Positions 47,901 to 51,610 of a stretch of 64,000 nucleotides of DNA are shown here, piece after piece. Position 1 is the first letter of the stretch; each line of letters begins with the position of its first letter. Position numbers and translations under genes: made by a program. The stretch comes from a virus. Where the stretch lies: IMG/VR virus record IMGVR_UViG_3300035670_000089, positions 1 to 64,000 of that record; one strand, 5' to 3'. The notes under the pieces were generated by a model. The model did not search any database. It was given only the letters and a program-made list of their open reading frames with translations, and had not been told where the DNA came from.

Positions 47901-50900
47901 TGGAGTATTTCGCCAGACTCTTTGAGGGTTTTAACTAAACCGTGCTCGTACATCCGGCGGGCGGTCAACGTTATATTCGACGATAACTCGATTAGTCCTT
48001 GGAAACCCGGGCCCAACGCCCCCTTTAAGGAGAGTACCTGATTGGGTAGAGGACCTTGATTCGCTTCCACTAAGTCCGGTGTCCACGTTCCCGTAATCCC
48101 TCTAGCTTTTCTTACTCCCGGAAGATAATATATAGGATTGAACGCGATATATCTCGAGATATCATCCAAGTGCCGCGCGATATCCTCTAAACGTTGTTTC
48201 CCGAAGTTCATGGGTTCAATAGAGGAGAAGGTCTCCGACTTATACCTGATATATATAGGTTGAGACAAGACTTCTCGGAGGCCTTTTACAGAGTTCTCAA
48301 AACTAAGTTGGGTCTCTACATCCCCTACAATCGATATAGACCGTAAGATCGGTTCAATAACATTCTCAAAGTTACTGTCGTCGAGTAGACGTAGTCTATT
48401 TACTACGTTTAAAGAACCGTATTGATTCGGAGCGGGGTCTCTATATAAACCAGACTCTAAGTCCATAACCCCGTCAGTAACCCCAAAGGTCTGTTTTTTA
48501 ATGCGGTGGACTTCTTCTGCTATCTCCGTCGTCGCAACATCTAACTCTCCTTTCTTGACGGCATAGTTCCCTATACGATCTATTTCCCTCCGGAAAGTCT
48601 CCACACCCTCATCGGCGGGGTCTCCAGATTCCATTAAATTCTTTACAAACTGCAACGCAGTTTTATTATCCGAGGCATCGATAAACTCCTTAACTGCCCC
48701 GGCATCATTCATCTTACCGAGGATGGAGTATTCGAGCATAGCGTCAATTACGTTAGACCCGATTAAACCCTTGGCCGTAAATTTATCTGCAACAGCATTA
48801 AGAGAGTAGAACAAATCGCGGTGTTGCATCGGGAGTTGTCTTGCTCTAGCCCAACCAAAGAAACCCTTGTTAGTGGACGAGGACATAACTCTCTCCATAC
48901 CGGCAGTCTCTAACTCCGCTTTAAAGATTGAGAGAGAGTGACTAAATCCAAAGTAGAAGAGTAAGGCGTTAGTAGTAGCACTAGCCGTAGAGTAGGAGGA
49001 CGATATGAGAGTCTCGAAGAATCCCCTCTTCTCTTTACTCTCGTATTGAGATTTATGTAATCCTTGAGGGTCGTCCTCCAAAGCTTTACCTTTTTCCGCA
49101 GCGTAAAGCTGCTTCATCGTGTAATACCCTGTCAAATAATCTAAGGTACGCCCAAAGAGAGTTAGACCTGTACCCACCAAGCCGCGGTCTTTCTCGTAAG
49201 CCTCGGGGAATTTCTCGTTTATAAGTGCGCCCCATCCTCGTAGAGTACCCGGGCTAAGTTGTCTATCTAGAGAAGCATAAAGGGCATAGCGGAATTTATC
49301 CCCAGGCTCAGTGACATCATCTTTAGTTTTACCGGTAAGGCTATATATATAATCTTGGTATGGAGTGGGGCGTTCTCCTTTAAACATCGAGAAGAACCTA
49401 TCGTCTATAGATGTAGGAAGATAAATCGTCCCGGTGGTCTCTCTTGATATTGTGTCCCCCATATCGGATTTATCGGTATACTTAGGCCTAAATAATGTGG
49501 AGAACAGTCCTCTATCATACGCAGTGGTTTTTGAGGATAGTTGTCGCCCAGAGAACAGTGGGAAGTTCCTCTCGTTAAGTTCCTTATTCTTAGTATTTAA
49601 ATCAGGGTCAGGAGTATCCGTAGGCAATAAGGTCTTAGTTATACCTTGCGCTTGCCACCTCTCAATTTCTTTAATACCAGCTTTCGAGATATTAGGGTCG
49701 CGTATAACCACCCCAATCTCGGTCACAAAGTTATTACTACTTTTACTGAAGTTGTGGGAAGTGATATAGGACCAGACATCGCTAAATATAGATTTAGCGT
49801 GAAGCATGACGTTAGCCTGCTCATCGGTTAACCTCACTTCTATCTTCGGACTTGAGTTCACCAAAGACATTAGTAAGTCCGATTGTATCTCTGGACTAGT
49901 AGCGGCGGTTTTCCCCGCTGGATTATTAGACACAATTACTATCTTATTTATATCCGGGTCTTTACTCTTAGCAACCACCTCTTTAAATAACTCTTTATCG
50001 GTAGCCGCGAATAGAGTCATATATAAGTTACCTTTGGCAGACTGCACTAGCTCTTTATGTCTCTGCTGCGATTCTCCACCTTTACCGCCAATAATTACAT
50101 TAGGAAGATTCGGCGGAGTCTCCTTAGGGTCTTGAGCCGATTTGTTTATATACTGTATAGCCTGCTTTATCTGCTTAACGACTGCATTATCTTCTATAAC
50201 AGCGGAGAAGTTCAACTGTTTCGTCGTATTACTTTTTGTTTCCTGGGCTTCACCTAAGTTAGCAGTGGATATTAAGGCGACTTCATCAGAACGAGAGGTA
50301 GCCGCCGCTTTAGCGTGTCCGTGAGTATTGTCACCCTGAGTTCTACTCTCATAAGTTTTTCCCGCGTATACACCCCTTATATTAGACCGTTCGGTTATCC
50401 TACCGCTAAGCATCCGACCTAAAGTAGGGGTATCCATAATTGCTAAAGACGCCGCAGTGGCAGCAGCGGCTCCCGCTAGTAGACCCGCTGCCCGAGCTAC
50501 TCTATTTTTACCTAAGTTATACCCAACTACAGCACCGCCTGCAGCCGCTAAAACAGTAGGGACATAATTATCATTAAGGGGAGTAACATCCGAGTAGACG
50601 TTGAGTTTACCTTTTAGGCCGTAGTCCTCTATATTAGCGCCCAAACTAACCGACATAAAGTTGCCGCTCTTTATATTTTCGGGAGAAGGGTCTTCAGCCA
50701 AGGAGTTTAATCTACGGTAAAGTCTATCCTCAAGACGTCGACTCTGCGTCGACATACTATAGTACGAACCGATTAAGCGGTCTTTCTTGTTATGCACTTT
50801 ATCTAAGAAAGAAGAATAACCCTCTTCAGTCTTAGAACCAGAATAGAGAGTTACCTCCGACAATCCGGAGTAGGTAATACCTTCTTCAGTTCTGTTTACC

Positions 50901-50917
50901 TTGGTGCCCAAAACCAT
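29918..50917 (-). CDS. Giant 6,999-residue virion protein with multiple wall-active domains
   Basis: One uninterrupted frame encodes a modular protein. Visible parts in order: phospholipase D-like motif HAKSIFSD (H373/K375/D380) with SHNFSKS; thousands of residues with glycine-zipper hydrophobic segments such as GGIIGGYIGNYLGS (near 3640); Pro-rich TPKP repeats (near 3800-3830); zincin HEQAH (4299-4303); lysozyme-like domain AGEGDWGSFN (E4957) to about 5080; M23 peptidase (H5164/D5168, HLHFE with H5250/H5252); RlpA-like barrel (about 5545-5640); L,D-transpeptidase-like domain (C5802); second zincin HEYTH (5985-5989); second L,D-transpeptidase-like domain (C6432); 14-residue repeats. AGGGG precedes ATG 50917. 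A tape-measure or injected protein that opens and remodels the cell wall is the best inference. Confidence 0.85.
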   Translation of the reverse strand: MVLGTKVNRTEEGITYSGLSEVTLYSGSKTEEGYSSFLDKVHNKKDRLIGSYYSMSTQSRRLEDRLYRRLNSLAEDPSPENIKSGNFMSVSLGANIEDYGLKGKLNVYSDVTPLNDNYVPTVLAAAGGAVVGYNLGKNRVARAAGLLAGAAAATAASLAIMDTPTLGRMLSGRITERSNIRGVYAGKTYESRTQGDNTHGHAKAAATSRSDEVALISTANLGEAQETKSNTTKQLNFSAVIEDNAVVKQIKQAIQYINKSAQDPKETPPNLPNVIIGGKGGESQQRHKELVQSAKGNLYMTLFAATDKELFKEVVAKSKDPDINKIVIVSNNPAGKTAATSPEIQSDLLMSLVNSSPKIEVRLTDEQANVMLHAKSIFSDVWSYITSHNFSKSSNNFVTEIGVVIRDPNISKAGIKEIERWQAQGITKTLLPTDTPDPDLNTKNKELNERNFPLFSGRQLSSKTTAYDRGLFSTLFRPKYTDKSDMGDTISRETTGTIYLPTSIDDRFFSMFKGERPTPYQDYIYSLTGKTKDDVTEPGDKFRYALYASLDRQLSPGTLRGWGALINEKFPEAYEKDRGLVGTGLTLFGRTLDYLTGYYTMKQLYAAEKGKALEDDPQGLHKSQYESKEKRGFFETLISSSYSTASATTNALLFYFGFSHSLSIFKAELETAGMERVMSSSTNKGFFGWARARQLPMQHRDLFYSLNAVADKFTAKGLIGSNVIDAMLEYSILGKMNDAGAVKEFIDASDNKTALQFVKNLMESGDPADEGVETFRREIDRIGNYAVKKGELDVATTEIAEEVHRIKKQTFGVTDGVMDLESGLYRDPAPNQYGSLNVVNRLRLLDDSNFENVIEPILRSISIVGDVETQLSFENSVKGLREVLSQPIYIRYKSETFSSIEPMNFGKQRLEDIARHLDDISRYIAFNPIYYLPGVRKARGITGTWTPDLVEANQGPLPNQVLSLKGALGPGFQGLIELSSNITLTARRMYEHGLVKTLKESGEILHLGKQLRHQEPAIAAIMSNSDLLSQLADDTASSPALNRIQQVLTEYDDLFSRHQQLSAYRHKGLSNTIKSVHAAAIGRKALASVGAVLAVDRVLDKYLMQNRGQDLISQMLYGINAKDTVKDGSADFSQVQYTGVVPDWLKVPTVLGAGVASGKMFYSLRIDDRLSTFARSDAEFKKLFNDESNKAVVQQLESINTRFTKGRNVTRFSFGMATVGAIASLFVLQGGFNTAAALANVFKKDYGDDGGLKTDEDIVFSTTMSSSIRRTVDKYKKLAKERTGEDVEDQDILNTRYIPKSGLANIALLGLLADRALQADKGKERVGYTWAHQQPNPIFQITLVSKTDPQGNKYAFSAGFQFLPILGMGSIPSYPLSLRINSVTTRAEQVAEKRYQRLYPGGIEDTRDTKELARESRESYLQGNLFDSFTPVFDKDSYFTRSLVFVGAAGVAGNIWQGVQQSGAWAHLSSIPSVKKELEGARSALGYLQLGVEQYEKLARWSQVPQTVMPNLLMRSIGTSTRFYDVKDARFLGPSFRKMTPLLLAAAIGFGAVGKGSEYSSLGSYYEAAGLSNVGSTANPYEALRQANEYRIGAAVGLTTVISTALYSGRVFDSAKSFVDTPPSYGISPFSLRGTQRQMYATYQDEALNLLAKAAHGDSVLRDLDAEKWPELVNRYARGTFNEVEAGKILPGKGKELFQQVDDVLRYAEPKLVRSNAIRMRLAGMSIVRAGALVGLAGLVYNTMFSDSRAEGEGNRFVRGFFEGPLKVFSGTESSSDFKRMSAARRALGYSSPFAPANKENFIPNLLNLFTLGLFGDIRKMTGMYKDNPNPFANIFGAWGMSEGTETWRAYLQAQSPGADISQSKVYMNMESISADDAKVLSAILSTKGEYSDKAVAKIRGATPKKTPSRLYGKTTASEVQALGGSSRELAMAAEVREFYAQHAARQRGSELFIDYFLEMARSGRIENLKVGDVLVEGLKSVDWTKYDLDGIFQYVPGAESQQPGVLDLFLNTFNVGGRFLTTGSFEKPTMDFAGLMESRKQAQRGNIFSYFIEPLKMAYFPKLREYSSTNSKGEVEQKTVPFVGSTVIMTLTTALTFTAVTAATTFSLMTTVSAFAAFGEGGTIRGMEEKVAERIASIQNSNFTIVSSGDNFQVQGRQRQTKGARRLRLGSETLTVSTQNARKIQDQFVDLNSRLSSYVEDLPDRESEFVKQIDTLVESKKKPGVDIGKEVEDLTGRIKRELRDILLDASIDVNDGSTKRLLEFFIDSSSATGIDAAVDDLIEDKFGKLSSLITDEINSTHVTPQNKYNIIQNIAERILDIQDAILNSAIQDEGASHVPQRLPRKKISPREQREIARRLLNNRNASLFSMSTTDRVARVGYLGSLREAATGAFGLLGKAMEVATFYPVYSMVTQAASEKSPMERMRASEAAANMIIETGIGMTLLSFAAKSMFTPAGWVATGAILGGYFLDQKFNEGRITDSITKGVRHLDRHIFKPLANRVLAPIINTLVGVPVLNETLQVLGLPARALDPTITSLYRKFEGTPLAYITNAVLPETSEAWWNRDTKYSKGLITFQGPVPWETNERDISDYIAEKNRERYARAASTQAGLDDELVNPFLQGRINGFGEYTTYQRYFDTKGYAFRVLAPFGPKPYMSQLLTLAALRRNQLGDMLHGRPYRQRINETPFGSIGTAVVGSYVTNKIPQESVGSTSYTLAKVADNTAYAIRETPNVLRDTASTIYGNITAPFKGASIDTSGIMRMGGAIVSTGERIGDAFKGVLSGIGNNRVSRGALTGLITYGVLTAIFSNSLSDRERRKYRQIDPFIWGMSGAASFANSFMGPLTRQIKSGLDVVDTYFANQNIKKFEELSGLTAEELVNINNAQLNDMLKYKGIGRSALPFVFEYLGKGALVGGATFGLMQYGRSLVTSATGMSDEDYTKLSLGVSGATSVTYMGIKGGIRRGYERRMMNYAREAAKAREAGRTFKDLAPERVRIGRASSRMALGAGTGFLKGYFLTGFLYNFLHKDEDQTTEEYRDERRKWQFIGGGAYGATDAIRYGFKFSFRGIVQDARNILNPNYVPVRQNNIIFREVEDLFDPFGLRTVGLPILKGISKGIGGLVSSLANFTFRRGSAPNIPPTSPTTPLPPRPQQSLFHKIWGGVHEFLFGSQPFRNGLTTFLSESLPMAAKKAYDSSAFRPLRSLGRGTINALMSTGVDTALMSFSMWRLNSLGGYSDIQEYRAASRDVAGAAIGASVNLGSLILSGVTRGKINLSWAKQISTTMILQNSVGEFVGNWLGDRMYSERGTRRRSLIGKTISALPGIGDMLMPPSAYADEGTADESQVTTRDVVEFGVFGLAVAGIGYGVTTGAVSGWRYLNEVNKTRDLFMRSPFLKGDSLRFSPASAKTSRLPRLYASRVSPSRLKGTRYSSLYRGVASAGDDLVEEGVKSSVRSTQARVYREAARLTAERMARGGGRQAFSKAARNRMFQKELYRAASREATKEVAGRSLSGQIFRIVTSRAFDAAIAVVAAPFTLHSNSQAAENLRHYKTSPRQEIVDINKRNVTGIFTGLSVVPRIGTALNIIGSFASEVSGGFGQGQRYWQRLQRANITSQAEYVKYADSASKGGLTGALVGAGVGAVIGGLLGGFPGAIVGGIIGGYIGNYLGSVISQEAYLFNKEKNHDELYATIGGHALLAGGLYGAYKLGRSLWNRKLERDLKQTQEKAKTNIKEEMGATPQSPEETKTPVETAEPVEPAKPTPKPTPKPQPPETSAENTQKLNEEAAEERVETAKTILGEPPKPTPKPTPKPTPAPTPKPTPKPTPKPTPKPQTTSSKPSFAPAVLQYRSDQIDKYTSGQYSYEQLTLIEQDLTLRLSKDKRTGRTLSKNERLGIVAERAAVIAAKEQIIPPELKQIEDEAKAKKRQLQNETQQQREAVEAEAARKRAELESKPPTPLTPPTPPTPPTPALSEEEMIEAKYREKQKSSHDKFKDREEEIARKEAELAAKHKELEDLRSGKSPTPTTPTAESPGPVSKPTVESSKPTPPPLPPTKPTPTPPPLPPTKPTPQSKPDAETSKPPSESLRPIDHNLVYAGKAGMLQDLRAGADASRSARIFIESVDDDLLWEDGFDSLREREAKLRQSANETLNTDLVPNTGEVEAKVARELAQADYINERLNALQKSNDIQNLKGEAATQRVDLSNAGVRKQKVGLWDRLWNGPSFYFEERPDMVFRGDSFMQEEEIRFANEQIERMFPHEKAPTLEIVRDPKSTYKGYYDPRRHVVSVNLARGDTSLDILDTLVHEQAHAYNTRYTSKTDFFDSAKEYVSFLKETLLTNKLRSDFIEVSLESKQRRQYVYRGALSSSHHYAVGVLGVQTVEGTNYTRPNQDVVSQINKLAERAETGQLSIEDDRLFRKLTGGFIDELSAYNAAAEVYEEFPVNSVGKGLHTHEAPDKGFEAAYNRMMKAAGFDVQVEMGFKPPQRKKAPGGFVRVQKQSKAAGRRERWSNVRRGTAQGIDIQGLILDTIIDKTKGAADKAVSGVKTVASNLGRGVWEGSGKLETWGSKLDTRFGNVGVGGQAGFFGRFGQGLRAEFSMRGIVEGTFGVGKTDTGKFGLKGKGGAMALLGTGLQLADDILSGKSAGETATNFGMSILGGLAFGAAMAGLGAMAASSAAAIATLGTLGSVALMAYGIYSLTNQALDVGGKAYEKWWLKRKRTAEEQKDWEEQKQMLSMGFGVGTAMYVGSLAVLRSTEAEKRNSFTSRKVVEQSGLRVQTQRGRTLSSVGGGVSGVGSGVTSGALGDKTIYTPANDPALQLLSGVLSKETSLQKETKVKLPSKVNKLEKEEKSSKDKEKVNKAAQDAKKQKSTFAEEYKLYEDKLKGEKGPWRSILDFFGLAWKAVTGASRFIYEAKTKLFKGVADRIAGGMQAAFRAGNDFMGLIQGDVRGTFADILNMISAGEGDWGSFNRGKAGDSMNSSWESVFGKRVQETTLAEIMEAQSKGKVFAVGRYQFIPSTLAGAVKNTGIDPNTPFNEDTQMRLAVSLLQWKRPAIWKYITGQSDDIVAAQKALALEWASIEYGKSGRGAYDSVGGNRHSTSYEKSIEALIATRQRYAESGGNFVFDKGGMWSEASPDGVQVKGATQVKASDINSGYGMRVHPISGKRKMHRGVDVASVGGKGVDGMFISFTKDTVVTKVGYQEGGAGYWAELDAGNGMKFRVMHMRGQAFLKVGSTLKAGSAIGQVGSTGGSTGPHLHFETIINGAHTDSRPYVGFVLLGGKPNVEVKQPQTPPPAPKNTAKGGSQSQRMAEQTSVSTSRGAVGGLVSNGSAYKTPMKTIHGGGGDPYHIDFKIYGGVSDEQRVALMDAVARGYEAEGRRIEFSNRAVGGVVYRSTDSFKEKLRKIRAAQVAHRGHSSRFAMDFYVPIKGKARYTGKAKTSSTDGGANVNYIIPVIPGGYFTVGKQGRSGQQIIGYNAKGEAVYEFFHGAGMQPGTYRFQDAAPASQQSRPKEAFAPNIPVTPIPSPPGKSTPPQSQPKQQKSSGPAWIKTDKRASYYGRGDGFAGKGTATGEKMDPTAMTVAAKLVNGRPMFPYGTMIEIRNDDNGKSVVVRVNDNGPLTPRRMFDLSAGAFEKIAPIEQGEIRNMSYRVLSTPQSKKQKQQRSKPQQPKQQQRTNSRQTSQTQTRRYDQRLDLDTKLFPSLVTLVPTNRKTQHGSPIYSLQMWKNGKLVGAVDAVSGRPEHQRGNRDVAGSHRPLPDGSYTLARTPFRSNEKDVGGLFLPITPNFPTSRSALGIHWDDGKPGTEGCIGIVERANRDKVYKFIKDNKVPVIIVDLEKNTSSKQSTLPEEKRDNKYVNAPSPEPKALARAQTDGGVLVASAGVSDMGMPILIADARTPKTKKQKQVPIPFLRQVTGAALEELVFSREGVSSKSLDKLEKRLNKLYNTPGLELKYELINSAGTYSSYYNEIVINPRVNHTADIPETINTVVHEYTHAQNYQRSKKLTKIQDPRKYAEAVAKEYNVKTLMDVLTDPERQNAVSSAILSTLSSVQGMYGKESIPEATKFIEMLADIRVKDHLKTKALMDFSAESSRYVFERFLDEVSASAMGTHASKTVGGKPENYGLTEDERKFTFAVFRLFREYDYDVVHKLFKGQEPRVRESSDRGVLRRIAENIPGLDIFFPPPALGAEFSPQEVERELGKAKRTFDRNKSRKDNVVRKVTSTTEIPEAVYNGETLLASNKLENLIYTQGRDAYARDRQQKRQRDESTKRKHRRVSPVDFDALLNRSSYENLLMQGEILFREIGEGLVRPKAFQNKVPPKNQTGFLRLVRTGDQIREGKYAGFYPLALEMWEGDKLVGSVPAVSGVVGTQTDTTKQRHVAGKLAPLPDGNYIVGQSFMSTDPVVMGIFIPILFKGNTQRSALGIHTDEGRGAGTAGCIGVIEKAHTKLVDEFIKKNKITKLEVQILQEKPKRNQKSKLKAEERGEYLMASAGVSDMPVQMVPNSQELSAVMSTPKPRIVAQWDPQDIYTDSTAIPDPNSVYNTKLPVQLDPRYKIKTPVWGQPGHRPEIGSGPPQGPVWGQAGSRPEQKSGPVWGQAGSRPPNKEGGWTGKPPADWKSPGGYTGKPPADWKSPGGYTGKPPADWKSPGGYTGKPPEGWKSPGGYTGKAPADWKSPGGYTGQTPDGWIHTGPDDPVRGVPNAIEPSDGPKPRVEDFSILETDRDNPSTTQWGIHTPGSSSKEKPNNVNKPVEPLWRDRDTNTPRNVNNRTPLWGEGNPVKERKEKSPTYTKPPLWQSGTTSRSRSPIVNELVGVLTDVLWGSKEKSGYEVKPKDYEGIDIQREAEKVKTEIERRIRIIVTEAKLPAEYVKVILNAQQFVDKVKKNIQKRVEESKGPKGKLTVPPPSDAGNASNYPSADPNNIPYVQTEYKRTADVITDKDESGVEQTSIRINRVDDEAAALYQKAQGGFAPIMWEMGVMETSMSSADASTSHNKDQWGRFQPQEF
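30866..31117 (-). repeat. Six 42-bp repeats encoding GGYTGKPPADWKSP
   Basis: Six tandem 14-residue units near the C-terminus of the giant protein read GG(Y/W)TG(K/Q)(P/A/T)P(A/E/D)(D/G)WKSP, the last one diverged. They are preceded by three units of the PVWGQAGSRP type. They form a low-complexity Trp/Gly/Pro tail. Confidence 0.88.
39432..39529 (-). repeat. Proline-rich TPKP repeats in the giant gene
   Basis: A 12-base unit close to GGTTTAGGGGTA on the plus strand repeats about eight times and encodes runs of TPKP. Similar Pro-rich segments lie nearby (about 38740-38800, 39030-39060 and 39620-39660). They probably form an extended linker before the wall-active domains. Confidence 0.75.
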
Positions 50918-50931
50918 ATACTGTCACCCCT

Positions 50932-51558
50932 CTAATACCGGATACGAGTTACGCCCTCTAAGTTATCTAACTTATACTCCACCAAACGGTCTAAGGTTGC
51001 GGCGGGTTGATAATTCACACTTATCGTTGTCCCTACCGCGGGGGTACTGAGCCACGTTACTCTATTCCACTCCGAGATAAAATCACTGGCGGGCGAGACA
51101 TTATTTACCTGCCATACAAATATCGGGAGCGTTAAATACTGCTGCTCCTCTTCCACTACAAACGTATAGTTAAGAATCTTAGGGATAGGGGGGACTAACC
51201 AATGTTGGGTATCAATAGGGATCTGACTCCCTTGGCGGAAGTACTCCACAATATACCTCCCCTTCGGATAGTATAAATCCGAGGGTACTAACTGATAACG
51301 GAAGACTCCGTTCTCCGGTAATTTAATGGTGACCGAGTCCGAGAGGTGTTGTTGTAGACCCCGTTGACTGCTCCGCGGCGGCGTAATCCGCATAAAGTAC
51401 TTTGGTTTATACTGCCCTCTTCTCTTATGATTTACATCCTGCTCTTCTGAATCCCTTAAAGCACTACGAAAATCAATGGCTACCGGCGTATACTTCTGCA
51501 TTAAAGTATTCGCGCCTAAAGTATAACCAGAATAAAAGGGGTCTAAGTAATAAGTCAT
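50932..51558 (-). CDS. Putative virion structural protein
   Basis: This 208-residue protein appears beta-rich over its second half (YTFVVEEEQQYLTLPIFVWQ; VGTTISVNYQPAA). No known domain is recognised. It lies between terL and the giant gene, with only 14 bases before the latter, so it may be co-translated with it and act as a partner, for example a tail-tube initiator or tail-completion protein. The ribosome-binding site is weak. Confidence 0.6.
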   Translation of the reverse strand: MTYYLDPFYSGYTLGANTLMQKYTPVAIDFRSALRDSEEQDVNHKRRGQYKPKYFMRITPPRSSQRGLQQHLSDSVTIKLPENGVFRYQLVPSDLYYPKGRYIVEYFRQGSQIPIDTQHWLVPPIPKILNYTFVVEEEQQYLTLPIFVWQVNNVSPASDFISEWNRVTWLSTPAVGTTISVNYQPAATLDRLVEYKLDNLEGVTRIRY

Positions 51559-51610
51559 CGCCGGAAATAGGAGTATAAAACCTCTATCTCCAGCTTACTC
51601 TCGCGCTCCT

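Noticed and set aside
30000-50900. Many plus-strand open frames of 60-215 codons inside the giant gene, for example 36942-37589
   Set aside because: They are antisense shadows of one long minus-strand frame with recognisable domains; none has a ribosome-binding site or motif of its own.
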